DNA of 64,000 nucleotides from NCBI RefSeq assembly GCF_001045445.1, contig NZ_LFNF01000002.1, positions 1,116,001 through 1,180,000 of the forward strand, given 5' to 3'. The notes under the pieces are model-generated. The model made no database searches, was not told the DNA's origin, and worked only from the letters and a program-made list of their open reading frames with translations. This DNA comes from Chryseobacterium sp. BLS98. Lineage in GTDB: Bacteria > Bacteroidota > Bacteroidia > Flavobacteriales > Weeksellaceae. This document shows positions 25,839-35,356 of this stretch, in pieces; position 1 is the stretch's first letter, and every line of letters begins with the position of its first letter. Made by a program: the position numbers and the translations under genes.

Positions 25839-25846
25839 TATTTTTG
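25839..25846 (+). promoter_or_regulatory. TAnnTTTG -7 box of lpxK
   Basis: TATTTTTG followed by CA, only 7 nt before the ATG at 25854. Transcription would begin almost at the start codon, implying a leaderless or nearly leaderless mRNA. The -33 element is not clear. Confidence 0.5.
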
Positions 25847-25853
25847 CAAACGT

Positions 25854-26879
25854 ATGAAAAGATGGTACCTTTATCCTTTTTCCCTCGGTTATCATTTGGC
25901 AACGGGTATCCGAAACACAATGTATGATCTGGGCGTTTTTAAAACGACGAAATTCAAAACTCCGATAATCAATGTCGGCAACCTCTCTGTGGGCGGAAGC
26001 GGAAAATCGCCTATGGTGATGTATCTTGCCCAATACCTGTCCAAACACTACAGAACAGGGGTTCTTTCGCGTGGTTACGGCAGGCTGACGAAAGGTTATG
26101 AAGTAACGAATTACGAAAGCAACTATAAAATCGTAGGTGATGAGGCCATGCAGCTTTTTGAGCGTTTCAAAAACCGTTTTGTTATCGCAGTTTCGGAGGA
26201 AAGAGTTCCCGGAGCCAAAAAAGTGATCGAAGATATGGATCTTGACGTCCTTGTTTTAGACGATGCCATGCAGCACAGGGCTATCAAAGCAGGATTTAAT
26301 ATTCTGATGACAGATTTTAATGACCCTTATTTTAAAGACCACCTTCTTCCTGCAGGAGATCTGAGGGAATCCAGAAACGGAGCCAAAAGGGCAGATATCA
26401 TCATGGTCAGCAAATGTCCTGATGAGCTCACCGAAGAAACCAAACGTTACTATATTTCAAGGATCAGGCCTTCTTATAACCAAAAAGTATTCTTTTCATC
26501 CATCGGTTACGACGAAAATGTGTACGGAAAAGACAAAATGCTTCCGGACAACAACCTGAACTATTATGACATCCTTCTGATCACGGGAATTGCCAATCCA
26601 AAGCCGCTTCTTGAGCATCTGGCTAAGTTTTCCCAAAGAGTTACCCATTTGAAATTCAGGGATCATCATAATTTTACAGATGACGACATCAAAAAAATCA
26701 CTGCAGAATATAAAAAACTTGGCGAATACAAACTGATCCTGACCACAGAGAAAGATTATGTACGTCTGAAAACTTTTGACTATCTTAGAGAAATTGTTTA
26801 CTACTGGCCTATCAATGTCATTATTGATAAAAAGGAAGAATTCAACCAAATCATCTTAGATTATGTTAGAAAAAATTAA
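25854..26879 (+). CDS. lpxK: Tetraacyldisaccharide 4'-kinase
   Basis: 341 aa. It phosphorylates the 4' position of the lipid A disaccharide at the inner membrane. The modified P-loop GNLSVGGSGKS (42-52) follows a hydrophobic N-terminal helix; LSRGYGR, VGDEAMQLF and LDDAMQHR are family landmarks (the usual DDGFQHR reads DDAMQHR, as in other Bacteroidota). The gene overlaps the purine nucleoside phosphorylase gene by 17 nt. Confidence 0.95.
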   Translation: MKRWYLYPFSLGYHLATGIRNTMYDLGVFKTTKFKTPIINVGNLSVGGSGKSPMVMYLAQYLSKHYRTGVLSRGYGRLTKGYEVTNYESNYKIVGDEAMQLFERFKNRFVIAVSEERVPGAKKVIEDMDLDVLVLDDAMQHRAIKAGFNILMTDFNDPYFKDHLLPAGDLRESRNGAKRADIIMVSKCPDELTEETKRYYISRIRPSYNQKVFFSSIGYDENVYGKDKMLPDNNLNYYDILLITGIANPKPLLEHLAKFSQRVTHLKFRDHHNFTDDDIKKITAEYKKLGEYKLILTTEKDYVRLKTFDYLREIVYYWPINVIIDKKEEFNQIILDYVRKN

Positions 26880-27678
26880 GCAGACTGCCGATTTTATTAA
26901 AAATACAATCAAAGAAATTCCCGACTTTGCTATCGTTTTAGGGTCTGGTCTGGGGAAACTTCAGGATGAAGTAGAAGCAATTCACATTTTAGACTATCCT
27001 GAAATCCCTAATTTCCCTCAAACAACTGTTGCCGGGCACGGAGGAAAGTTAATTTACGGAATTCTCGAAGGCAAAAAAGTCCTGATGATGAGCGGGCGTT
27101 TCCATTATTATGAAGGCCATTCCATGGAAACGGTAACTTTTCCCATAAGGGTTTTTCATCTGTTAGGTATCAAAAACCTCATCCTTTCCAATGCCTGCGG
27201 CGGTGTCAACCCGGCGTATAATGTGGCAGATATTGTTATTTTGAAAGACCATATCAATATGATGCCTGAACATCCGCTTCGTGGCAAAAATATCGAATCA
27301 TTCGGGCCGCGTTTTGTGGACATGAGTGAACCGTACAACAGAAAAATGATCGAAACCGCTGAAAAAGCTGCCGCTGACCATGATATTAAAATTCATCAGG
27401 GAGTTTACGTGGCTTTGCAGGGGCCTACTTTTGAAACACCCGCAGAGTATGGCATGATCAAAGCTATTGGTGGGGATATGGTAGGAATGAGCACCGTTCC
27501 CGAAGTAATTGTTGCCAGACATATGAGCATGGATGTTTTCTGCATCTCTGTGATTACAGATCTCGGCGGGCCGGATATTGCCTTTTCCGTTTCCCATGAA
27601 GAAGTTCTGAATGCGGCTAATAAAGCAATGCCAAATGTGATTTCCGTAGTAAAGGGTCTGATCAGAAACTATCAATAG
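26863..27678 (+). CDS. punA: Purine-nucleoside phosphorylase
   Basis: 271 aa, trimeric PNP type. It cleaves purine nucleosides with phosphate. Motifs: phosphate-binding VLGSGLGKL (25-33), GRFHYYEGHSM (about 80-90), SNACGGVNPAY (110-120), GPTFETPAEY and GGDMVGMSTVPEVIVARH in the C-terminal half. It starts inside lpxK and is transcribed with it; the linkage of purine salvage to lipid A synthesis is probably convenience rather than function. Confidence 0.95.
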   Translation: MLEKIKQTADFIKNTIKEIPDFAIVLGSGLGKLQDEVEAIHILDYPEIPNFPQTTVAGHGGKLIYGILEGKKVLMMSGRFHYYEGHSMETVTFPIRVFHLLGIKNLILSNACGGVNPAYNVADIVILKDHINMMPEHPLRGKNIESFGPRFVDMSEPYNRKMIETAEKAAADHDIKIHQGVYVALQGPTFETPAEYGMIKAIGGDMVGMSTVPEVIVARHMSMDVFCISVITDLGGPDIAFSVSHEEVLNAANKAMPNVISVVKGLIRNYQ

Positions 27679-27752
27679 ATCTATAGAAATTCTCAATCTC
27701 TTAAATTTTTCCTAATTCACAAGAAATCAATCATAAATTGCATTTCATTGTT

Positions 27753-27760
27753 TAGATTTG
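27753..27760 (+). promoter_or_regulatory. TAnnTTTG -7 box for the thioredoxin-like gene
   Basis: TAGATTTG, 19 nt before the ATG at 27780. A TTG lies upstream but closer than the usual spacing. Confidence 0.45.
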
Positions 27761-27779
27761 TATACATGAAATTGAAAGA

Positions 27780-28295
27780 ATGAAAAAGTTAGCATTAATT
27801 CTCGCGATCAGTATTTTTGGGCTGGGCTATGCACAGCAGCAACCGAAAGTACTTAAAACCAGCTTCACCAAAGAAGCTCTGGTACAGCAACTTGAAGATG
27901 AGGAAGGCAAAAGCATTACCATCCAGCAGATTCTCGATCACCATAAAGGGAAAGTTTTAGTGATTGATTTCTGGGCCGGATGGTGCAGAGATTGTTTAAA
28001 AGCACTTCCAAAAGCTGAGGAACTTGAAAAAAACAATCCGAGTGTAGATTTCGTATTCCTTTCCCTGGAAAGATCCAAAGAAGGTTTTGATAAAAGCCTG
28101 GAAAGATTCAATATGAAGGATAAGGATAATTATTGGTTTGCTTCAGGCTGGAAAAATGATTTCAATAATTACATCGACCTCAACTGGATTCCACGATATA
28201 TGGTTATAGATCAGAAGTCATCTATTGCAAAATACTATGCCATTTCCCCGGAAGATCCGGAACTTCAGCAAACCATTAACCGCCTTTTACAATAA
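27780..28295 (+). CDS. TlpA-like exported thioredoxin-fold protein
   Basis: 171 aa. A signal peptide of about 18 residues (ending GYAQ) directs it to the periplasm. The thioredoxin active site is GWCRDCLKALP (Cys69 and Cys72), within VLVIDFWAGWC. The cis-Pro region is NWIPRYMVID. It is a periplasmic disulfide reductase or oxidase of the TlpA/ResA type. Its stop overlaps the ATG of the GNAT gene (TAATG). Confidence 0.9.
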   Translation: MKKLALILAISIFGLGYAQQQPKVLKTSFTKEALVQQLEDEEGKSITIQQILDHHKGKVLVIDFWAGWCRDCLKALPKAEELEKNNPSVDFVFLSLERSKEGFDKSLERFNMKDKDNYWFASGWKNDFNNYIDLNWIPRYMVIDQKSSIAKYYAISPEDPELQQTINRLLQ

Positions 28296-28750
28296 TGAAT
28301 ACAAGAGAAGCCACAGAAAAGGATCTGAAGGTTCTGCTTGAATTTGAACAGGGAATCGTTACCGCAGAGAGACCATTCAACAGTACTCTTATCGATGGAG
28401 AGATTCATTACTATGATTTGCTTAAACTGATACAGGCTGAAGATGCATTTGTAATTGTTGCTGAAGAAAATGATGAAATAGTAGCATCCGGATATGCAAG
28501 AATTAAAGAACCTGATAATAATTACTCTAATTTCTACCGCTATGCTTACCTGGGCTTTATGTATGTAAAACCTGAGCACAGAGGAAAAGGAGTCAACAAA
28601 TTGATTCTTGATGAACTGATGAGGTGGGCAAAGTCGAAAGACATTTCAGAAGTAAGGCTGGATGTTTATTCTCAAAATGAATCCGCCGTAAAGGCCTATG
28701 AAAAAGCCGGATTTGAATCCTTACTCACTACGATGAGGATGAAAATATAA
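28295..28750 (+). CDS. GNAT-family N-acetyltransferase
   Basis: 151 aa. Acetyl-CoA-binding motif A is FMYVKPEHRGKGVNKLILDEL (quoted in part: VKPEHRGKGVNKLI, about 88-101), followed by SEVRLDVYSQNESAVKAYEKAGF (quoted in part: NESAVKAYEKAGF), the typical motif B. Substrate unknown. Coupled to the thioredoxin-like gene by a one-base overlap. Confidence 0.9.
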   Translation: MNTREATEKDLKVLLEFEQGIVTAERPFNSTLIDGEIHYYDLLKLIQAEDAFVIVAEENDEIVASGYARIKEPDNNYSNFYRYAYLGFMYVKPEHRGKGVNKLILDELMRWAKSKDISEVRLDVYSQNESAVKAYEKAGFESLLTTMRMKI

Positions 28751-28781
28751 TCAGAATTCAATTCAAAAATAAATGAATCCA

Positions 28782-28789
28782 TATCTTTG
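28782..28789 (+). promoter_or_regulatory. TAnnTTTG -7 box inside the annotated 5' end of dinB
   Basis: TATCTTTG followed by C, 4 nt before ATG 28794. It implies a leaderless or very short-leader transcript and argues against the upstream ATG 28773. Confidence 0.5.
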
Positions 28790-28793
28790 CGGT

Positions 28794-29888
28794 ATGGATT
28801 CTTCTTTTCCCATCCGTAAGATTATTCATGTTGATATGGATGCATTTTATGCTTCTGTGGAGCAGCATGACAATCCCTCGTTAAAGGGAAAACCTATTGC
28901 TGTAGGAGGAGAGCATCGTGGTGTGGTTTCGGCGGCAAGTTATGAAGCACGAAAATATGGGGTGCGTTCTGCCATGCCCAGTAAAACAGCTAAAGAAAAA
29001 TGCCCGCACATTATTTTTGTACACCCTCGTTTTGCAAGGTATAAGGAAATATCAAAACAGATCCGGGAAATTTTTTATGAATATACCGATCTTGTAGAGC
29101 CTCTTTCCTTGGATGAAGCCTATCTGGATGTCACAGAAAATAAAAAAGATATAGAATCTGCCAATCAGATTGCGAAGGAAATACGCCAGAAAATATTTGA
29201 AAAAACTGGCTTGACCGCCTCTGCCGGAATTTCCGTCAATAAATTCCTGGCCAAAGTAGCATCAGATATCAATAAACCGAATGGCCAGAAAACCATTCAT
29301 CCGGATAGGATTGAAGGATTTCTTGAAGAGCTTCCGGTAGAAAAATTTTACGGTGTAGGTAAGGTTACGGCTAACAAAATGTTTAGTTTAGGAATTTATA
29401 AAGGAAAAGATTTAAAGAAAAAAACACTGGAAGAGCTGGTGAAGCTTTTTGGAAAATCTGGCGCTTACTATTATAATGTGGTACGCGGTATTCATCATTC
29501 TGAGGTAAAGCCACACCGCATTCAGAAGAGCGTTGCTGTGGAAAGAACATTTTTTGAGGACCTTTTTGACGATCAGGCCATCAATGAAAAGCTGCAGCAT
29601 CTTAGCCAGGAACTTCATCAGAGACTGCAGAAGAACAATATTTTAGGAAGGGCTTTAACATTAAAAATCAAGTATAAGGATTTCTCTCTTTTTACAAGAA
29701 GTTTCACAAAGGAAGAATACTTTACTTCTCCTGAGCAATATTTTAGTACAGGAAAAAAGCTTTGGGAACTGAGGCCTTTTGATAAGCCTGTAAGGTTACT
29801 CGGGCTTTCCCTCTCCCATCTCAATACGGAGGAAAAAAAACAGGTTTCCATTCAACTAAAAATCCCGTTTGAAGAATTCGAGGGCTGA
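28794..29888 (+). CDS. dinB: DNA polymerase IV (Y-family translesion polymerase)
   Basis: 364 aa from ATG 28794. An in-frame ATG at 28773 adds seven residues but overlaps the promoter box, so it is less likely. Catalytic carboxylates: HVDMDAFYASVE (Asp14, 16) and SLDEAYLDV (Asp107, Glu108). Helix-hairpin-helix KFYGVGKVTANKMFSLGI lies near 185-205, and the little-finger domain follows. It copies past damaged bases with low fidelity. No LexA-like site was identified upstream. Confidence 0.96.
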   Translation: MDSSFPIRKIIHVDMDAFYASVEQHDNPSLKGKPIAVGGEHRGVVSAASYEARKYGVRSAMPSKTAKEKCPHIIFVHPRFARYKEISKQIREIFYEYTDLVEPLSLDEAYLDVTENKKDIESANQIAKEIRQKIFEKTGLTASAGISVNKFLAKVASDINKPNGQKTIHPDRIEGFLEELPVEKFYGVGKVTANKMFSLGIYKGKDLKKKTLEELVKLFGKSGAYYYNVVRGIHHSEVKPHRIQKSVAVERTFFEDLFDDQAINEKLQHLSQELHQRLQKNNILGRALTLKIKYKDFSLFTRSFTKEEYFTSPEQYFSTGKKLWELRPFDKPVRLLGLSLSHLNTEEKKQVSIQLKIPFEEFEG

Positions 29889-29934
29889 AAGGTGAAAATT
29901 TTTCACTATCTTGTAGGAATCAAACCACATTTCT

Positions 29935-31410
29935 ATGAACCAAACAATGATCCAATTTTTCCACTGGTATTCTGAAGGAGACTCAAAATTATGGAAAGAA
30001 GCAGAAAAACAGGCTGTATATCTGGCAAAATTAGGAATCACGTCCGTATGGTTTCCCCCTGCCTATAAAGGGACCAACGGAGGATACTCAGTAGGATATG
30101 ATGCTTATGACCTGTATGATCTCGGTGAATTCGACCAGAAAGGGAGTATTCCTACCAAATACGGTACCAGTAGCGATTATATCAATGCTATCAAGGCTTT
30201 AAAGAAAGAAAATATAGAAATCATTGTAGATATTGTCCTGGGGCACAAGGCCGGAGGGGACGAACTGGAGAAATTCAAAGCTGTAAAAGTAGACGAAAAC
30301 AACAGAGAAAAAGTCATTTCTGATGTTATCGAAATAGAATCCTATACTAAGTTCACATTTCCCGGAAGAGGAAAAAAGTATTCTGATTTTGAATGGAACT
30401 TCACTTGTTTCAGCGGCGTCGATTATGCTGAAGGTATGGATTCCCATATTTTTAAAATACAGTCGGAATACGGCAACGACTGGGAAGAGATGATTGATGA
30501 TGAGAAAGGCAATTACGACTACCTGATGTACAACGATATCGAACACCGTAATCCTTTTGTACGCGAAGAGCTAAACAGTTGGGCAGAATGGTATTTCAAC
30601 TTGACTGATTTTGACGGAGTAAGACTGGACGCCCTAAAACATATTTCATTTGATTTTTACAAGGAATGGCTGACTTTGCTTCGCTCTAATTCCGGAAAAA
30701 ATATTTTTGCCGTCGGGGAATACTGGGCTCCGGGACAGCTTAATCTTCTTCAGAGGTACATTGAGGTAACGGAGGGTTGTATGAGCCTTTTTGACAGCTC
30801 ACTTCAGAACAATTTTCACACAGCTTCCAGGGAAGGTGGTTCTTACGACCTTCGGAGAATCTTCGACGAAACTCTTACACAGGCAGATCCCATGCATTCT
30901 GTAAGTCTTGTGGATAACCATGACACCCAGCCTCTTCAGGATCTTGAAGCGCCGGTAGAAGCATGGTTCAAGCCCATAGCTTATGCACTGATTTTGCTTC
31001 GTGAGAATGGCTACCCTTGCGTTTTTTATCCTGATCTGTACGGTGCACATTATATTGATAAGGATAAAGAAGGTAACGATCAGGAAATTTTCCTGGAGAA
31101 AGTGGATGGTATCGAAGAGCTGCTTAAAACAAGGAAAGATCATGCATATGGTGCGCAAAGGGACTACTTTGAAGATGCTAACTGCCTTGGATGGACCCGC
31201 GAGGGAGATGACGGGCATTCAGGATGTGCTGTTGTCCTCAGTAATAAGGAAGCATATAACAAGCCAATGGAAATGGGAAAACAATATGCAGGTAAAAACT
31301 TCAAAGACATTCTTAAAAGATCTGAGGAAACGGTAACCATTGATGAAAACGGATGGGGAAATTTTCCGGTTCCTGCAGGAAATGTAAGCGTATGGATTCC
31401 TGAGTCTTAA
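29935..31410 (+). CDS. Cytoplasmic alpha-amylase (GH13)
   Basis: 491 aa without a signal peptide, so cytoplasmic, like AmyS-type enzymes. GH13 regions: I DIVLGHK (Asp99, His104), II GVRLDALKH (nucleophile Asp232), III FAVGEYW (acid/base Glu262), IV VDNHDTQ (Asp330). It hydrolyses alpha-1,4-glucans, probably storage glycogen or imported maltodextrin. No starch-uptake genes are adjacent. It ends 10 nt before the convergent carboxylesterase gene. Confidence 0.95.
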   Translation: MNQTMIQFFHWYSEGDSKLWKEAEKQAVYLAKLGITSVWFPPAYKGTNGGYSVGYDAYDLYDLGEFDQKGSIPTKYGTSSDYINAIKALKKENIEIIVDIVLGHKAGGDELEKFKAVKVDENNREKVISDVIEIESYTKFTFPGRGKKYSDFEWNFTCFSGVDYAEGMDSHIFKIQSEYGNDWEEMIDDEKGNYDYLMYNDIEHRNPFVREELNSWAEWYFNLTDFDGVRLDALKHISFDFYKEWLTLLRSNSGKNIFAVGEYWAPGQLNLLQRYIEVTEGCMSLFDSSLQNNFHTASREGGSYDLRRIFDETLTQADPMHSVSLVDNHDTQPLQDLEAPVEAWFKPIAYALILLRENGYPCVFYPDLYGAHYIDKDKEGNDQEIFLEKVDGIEELLKTRKDHAYGAQRDYFEDANCLGWTREGDDGHSGCAVVLSNKEAYNKPMEMGKQYAGKNFKDILKRSEETVTIDENGWGNFPVPAGNVSVWIPES

Positions 31411-31420
31411 ACCGATATAT

Positions 31421-32770
31421 TTATTTTTGAATGTTTATTTTCCGGATTTTTAGAATTTCCGGTCTTTCTGAATGCTCAGAAATATGCCCGCTTCTGGCAA
31501 ACTCTGCCCAAAGTGCTCTCAGCTTTTTTCCGTTTTCATGAATATAAGACCACGGAATATCTTTAAGCATTGCGGAGGATTCCCAGGCTGATTCATTTCC
31601 GAAAATCAGAGGAAGATCAATGCAGTGAGGAGCCCCGACATGACTGTTTTCTAACCCGGAATGAATCCTGAATACATAAACATTTCCCCCTGCTTTTGCA
31701 TAATTTTCTGCGAATATCTTTGCAGGGGTTCCATAAATGAGCTCAGTAGTTTTTTCAACCGTTTTATCCATGATCTTCAACCCTAATCCTTTTCCAAAAT
31801 ATTTGTTTAAGGCATCCGAGGTTTTAAGGTAAAACGCAGTTTCATCATTATTTAAACCAATCAGCACATCATATTTTTCAGCAACGGCATTCCATTTATC
31901 TGTCGATTCCTCTTCTTTGCATAAGGGTGGAAAGCTATACTGGACGCCAAAAGGCATAGCCGCTTTTAAACCATACCTGATAACAGAGGGTACAAATTTT
32001 CCGTATTCATCCATCATTTTTAAAACATCAGTTTCATCTTTCAATCCTTCGGTTTTCTTCAGGAATTCGGCGGACATTTTCTGTCTTTTATGACGTAATC
32101 CCAACGGCGCACTCTGAATGATCACCCTCTGAAACAACTCTTCAACGCCTTCGGAAATCATAAGATGGGCAATAGCATCACCACCTGACGATTGACCTAA
32201 CAGGGTAATATTTTCAGGATCACCGCCAAATTCCGAAATATAGGTTTTGATCCATTTTAATGCCTCTATTATATCAAGCAGCCCTAAATTCGGTGGCCTG
32301 CTATCATCACCTCCCAAAAAGCCGAAAAGCCCGAGTCTGTAAGAAACGGTAACCACGATGATCTGCTGTTCTTTTACCCATTCACTGGGATCAGAGGTAG
32401 GAAGATCACCACATCCGATTTCATGAGAACCCCCATGAATCCATACTACCACAGGAAGTTTTTCATGGTCTGTAAAATGGCCGGGACGGAAGACGGAGAG
32501 ATACTGTGTTGATTCATCCGGGTTAAAGTTTTCAATATGGGTGGGACCAATCATTCTTTCTACCAGCGGGCTGATAGCCTGCGGGCAGACAGGCGTTTTA
32601 TCCGGAAAAATAATTTCTGAAGGAGACGGTTGCTCTGCCACAGGTTTTTTAAATCTTTCAGAGCGGGCATAGCGGATGCTTCCGGCTTTGATGATGCCGT
32701 TAGTTTTTAAGGCTATAATTTTACCGAAAGAAGTCTGAAAAATGTGGGTTGTAGTCTGTCCAGCTGTCAT
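31421..32770 (-). CDS. Type B carboxylesterase family protein
   Basis: 449 aa without signal peptide. VVVWIHGGSHEIG (107-119) provides the oxyanion hole, GQSSGG (Ser194) the nucleophile, and GAPHCIDLPLIFG holds the likely catalytic His. It is about 50-100 residues shorter than many family members. TFPDKTPVCPQAISP-type N-terminal residues match the carboxylesterase/lipase family. Substrate unknown. It is convergent with the amylase gene with almost no room for a terminator. Confidence 0.88.
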   Translation of the reverse strand: MTAGQTTTHIFQTSFGKIIALKTNGIIKAGSIRYARSERFKKPVAEQPSPSEIIFPDKTPVCPQAISPLVERMIGPTHIENFNPDESTQYLSVFRPGHFTDHEKLPVVVWIHGGSHEIGCGDLPTSDPSEWVKEQQIIVVTVSYRLGLFGFLGGDDSRPPNLGLLDIIEALKWIKTYISEFGGDPENITLLGQSSGGDAIAHLMISEGVEELFQRVIIQSAPLGLRHKRQKMSAEFLKKTEGLKDETDVLKMMDEYGKFVPSVIRYGLKAAMPFGVQYSFPPLCKEEESTDKWNAVAEKYDVLIGLNNDETAFYLKTSDALNKYFGKGLGLKIMDKTVEKTTELIYGTPAKIFAENYAKAGGNVYVFRIHSGLENSHVGAPHCIDLPLIFGNESAWESSAMLKDIPWSYIHENGKKLRALWAEFARSGHISEHSERPEILKIRKINIQK

Positions 32771-33168
32771 TTAGAAACTTTGAAAAATTCTGTCTACTAA
32801 AATTAATCCAGTTTTTTGAAATGAGAAAATTTTTGCCAGGGTTTTAATGCTAATTAAGAAGCTGTTTAAACTTTATATTCTTTTGTTTAACCACAAAAGG
32901 TTTAACACTTAAGTTTTTTTAAGCCAGCTTTATACACAATAAGTAAACCTAAGTTTTAGGAAAATCTTTAATTTTCATCTTATGTGAACTTTTCCTTGGA
33001 ATCATTTTAAACTTACATAAATGAACTTAAGTATTTTAAAATGAAATCTTTTGTGACTTTTGTGGTTTTGTAAAGCTTAAACGACTTTTAAATTAATATT
33101 AAACACAAATGACACTAATTTTAGCACTAATTTTCACGGATGCTATTTTCTATTGTTTTTCAAAATGA
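32771..33168. other. Intergenic region, 398 nt
   Basis: Very AT-rich. The part near 33100-33145 (ACACAAATGACACTAATTTT and CACTAATTTTCACGGAT) resembles a decayed repeat common in flavobacterial intergenic DNA, recognised from memory only. No gene or terminator was seen. Confidence 0.35.
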
Positions 33169-34080
33169 TCAGTTCAAAGTTTTGTATTCACTAGGGGAAA
33201 TGCCAACTTTAGTTTTGAATAACCTGGTAAAATGCTGCGGATATTTAAAGCCTAGGTCATAAGAAATTTCACTGATTGATTTTGCAGGATCCAGGATCTG
33301 TTCTTTGGCCACGTCGATCAGTTTATTATGAATAAATTCCTGAGCGGAAACGCCTAATTCTTTTTTGATCAGGTCTCCGAAATAATTGGCAGACAGGTTG
33401 AGTTTTTCTGCAAAATAATTAACCATTGGAAAGCCTATATTTTTCGGATTGTCAGACTTCAAATAATCATCCACCAGATTTTCAAATTTCCCAATAACTC
33501 CCTGGTTCACGTGATCTCTCGTGATAAACTGACGGTCGTAGAAGCGCATACAGTAATTCAAAAATAACTCGATATTATTAACAATCAATGATTTGCTGTG
33601 TTTATCGATAGACTGCTCAAGTTCTAACTTTATATTTTTAAAACACTCTAAAATGATTTCCCTCTCTTTTTCAGAAAGATGCAATGCTTCATGCACATCA
33701 TATGAGAAAAATGAATAATCTTTTATGTTTTTCCCTAAATTGGTTCCTTTGATGAGATCCGGATGAAAGATTAAAGCATAGCCTGCCGGCTGAATCCACT
33801 TTCCCTTATTGTAAATTCCATATGTCTGGCCAGGTGCGATGAAAACCAGTGTTCCTTCCTGATAATCATAGCTGTTTTTTCCATAAAACATATCTCCACA
33901 CATCACATCCTTCAAAAAAACGGTATAAAAACCAAACGTTCTTTTATGCTGGCAAACAGGATCGGATTTTGAAAAATCAATTACGCTAACCAGCGGATGC
34001 AGGGTTTCCTGCTTGGCCATTTTATTGTATTCGGATACACTATTATAAATTTCAACTTCCTGATCTTCCATGAATTTCAT
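33169..34080 (-). CDS. AraC-family transcriptional regulator
   Basis: 303 aa from ATG 34080 (or ATG 34071); the frame is open to 34221 but that part reads as non-coding, and a -7 box at 34093 supports the shorter form. A cupin-like sensing domain (about 50-110: GTLVFIAPGQTYGIYNKG) is followed by a helical linker and two HTH motifs: FAEKLNLSANYFGDLIKKELG and ISEISYDLGFKYPQHFTRLFKTKVG (quoted in part: YDLGFKYPQHFTRLFK). It is divergent to the alcohol dehydrogenase gene, its probable target. Confidence 0.9.
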   Translation of the reverse strand: MKFMEDQEVEIYNSVSEYNKMAKQETLHPLVSVIDFSKSDPVCQHKRTFGFYTVFLKDVMCGDMFYGKNSYDYQEGTLVFIAPGQTYGIYNKGKWIQPAGYALIFHPDLIKGTNLGKNIKDYSFFSYDVHEALHLSEKEREIILECFKNIKLELEQSIDKHSKSLIVNNIELFLNYCMRFYDRQFITRDHVNQGVIGKFENLVDDYLKSDNPKNIGFPMVNYFAEKLNLSANYFGDLIKKELGVSAQEFIHNKLIDVAKEQILDPAKSISEISYDLGFKYPQHFTRLFKTKVGISPSEYKTLN

Positions 34081-34092
34081 TTTAATCTTATT

Positions 34093-34100
34093 CAAAATTA
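34093..34100 (-). promoter_or_regulatory. TAnnTTTG -7 box for the AraC regulator
   Basis: On the - strand the sequence reads TAATTTTG, ending 12 nt before the ATG at 34080. The -33 element is not clear. Confidence 0.4.
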
Positions 34101-34248
34101 CCACTTTCCTGCGTACCTTGTATGCTGTCTGTAAAATTGGTAAGTATTTCGGTAATCTGTATAAGCTGCGTTTATTTAAAAGTATCGATTTTTGTACTGT
34201 TATGAAATACTGACAATTCAATCTTATTAACTTAAATTAAAAAAACCA

Positions 34249-35304
34249 ATGAGCACATTAACAGTAAGAGCCTATGGCGCTGAGTCAGCCACGGCAGATC
34301 TGAAAGAAATGAATATTGAAAGAAGAACGGCTACGCCCAAAGATGTAGAAATTGAAATTCTATACTGCGGGGTATGTCATTCTGACCTTCATACCGCCAG
34401 AAACGACTGGGGCGGATCTTTATATCCTGTAGTTCCGGGACATGAAATTGTGGGAAGAATTACCAACGTAGGAAGTGAAGTTACCAAATTTAAGGTGGGA
34501 GACCTTGCAGCAGTAGGATGTATGGTAGATTCCTGCGGGCATTGCGACAGCTGTAAGGAGGATCTTGAGCAATATTGCCTGAATGGATTTACAGGAACAT
34601 ATAACGGAAAAGACAAACATTTAGGAGGACATACTTTTGGAGGTTATTCTCAAAAAGTAGTTGTAGATGAGCATTTCGTTTTAAGCGTACCGGAAAATCT
34701 GGATCTGGCAGCAGTAGCACCACTTCTTTGTGCCGGTATTACAACATGGTCACCGCTAAGACACTGGAATGTTGGTCCGAACTCTAAAGTTGCGGTAGTA
34801 GGCTTAGGTGGACTGGGACATATGGCTATTAAATTAGCAAAAGGATTAGGTGCGGAAGTTACTTTGTTTTCAAGAACTCCGGGAAAAACTGAAGATGCTA
34901 AGCAGCTGGGAGCTGACCATGTGGTTATTTCTACAGACGATGCACAAATGGATACTGTAAAAGGTAAATTCGACCTGATCATCGATACGGTTCCTTATGA
35001 ACATGAAATCAATCCTTATATGCAGACGCTTAGTCTGAACGGAACTCTTGTTCTTGTAGGATTTGTTGGGGAATTCCAGAACGCTGAAGTAAGCACAAGA
35101 CCTATGATTTTCCAACGCCGTTCTGTTGCCGGATCGTTAATCGGCGGTATTGCCGAAACTCAGGAACTGTTGGATTTCTGTGGAAAACATAATATTGTTT
35201 CGGAAATTGAACTGATCAAGATGCAGGATATTAATCAGGCTTATGAAAGAATGATTAAGAGTGATGTAAAGTACCGTTTCGTTATTGACATGCAGTCTTT
35301 ATAA
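34249..35304 (+). CDS. Zinc-dependent NAD(P)+ alcohol dehydrogenase (YahK/CAD type)
   Basis: 351 aa medium-chain dehydrogenase. Catalytic zinc: Cys43 in GVCHSD and His65-Glu66 in PGHE. Structural zinc: Cys96, 99, 102 and 110. The nucleotide-binding Rossmann motif is VVGLGGLGHMAIKLAKGLGA (quoted in part: GLGGLGHMAIK), followed by FSRTPGK, which suits NADPH. It reduces aldehydes to alcohols; probably part of aldehyde detoxification controlled by the divergent AraC protein. Terminator at 35324. Confidence 0.94.
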   Translation: MSTLTVRAYGAESATADLKEMNIERRTATPKDVEIEILYCGVCHSDLHTARNDWGGSLYPVVPGHEIVGRITNVGSEVTKFKVGDLAAVGCMVDSCGHCDSCKEDLEQYCLNGFTGTYNGKDKHLGGHTFGGYSQKVVVDEHFVLSVPENLDLAAVAPLLCAGITTWSPLRHWNVGPNSKVAVVGLGGLGHMAIKLAKGLGAEVTLFSRTPGKTEDAKQLGADHVVISTDDAQMDTVKGKFDLIIDTVPYEHEINPYMQTLSLNGTLVLVGFVGEFQNAEVSTRPMIFQRRSVAGSLIGGIAETQELLDFCGKHNIVSEIELIKMQDINQAYERMIKSDVKYRFVIDMQSL

Positions 35305-35323
35305 TATTTTCTTCGGTCAAATA

Positions 35324-35353
35324 AAAAAGACTCTTCATACGAAGGGTCTTTTT
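35324..35353. terminator. Terminator between convergent genes
   Basis: A 13-nt arm pair, AAAAAGACTCTTC with GAAGGGTCTTTTT (one mismatch), A-run before and T-run after, so it can work on both strands. Confidence 0.88.
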
Positions 35354-35356
35354 ATA

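Noticed and set aside
25746..26048. Upstream extension of truA by 101 codons
   Set aside because: It runs into the divergent lpxK gene, is not TruA-like and is longer than the family; TTG 25745 fits homology.
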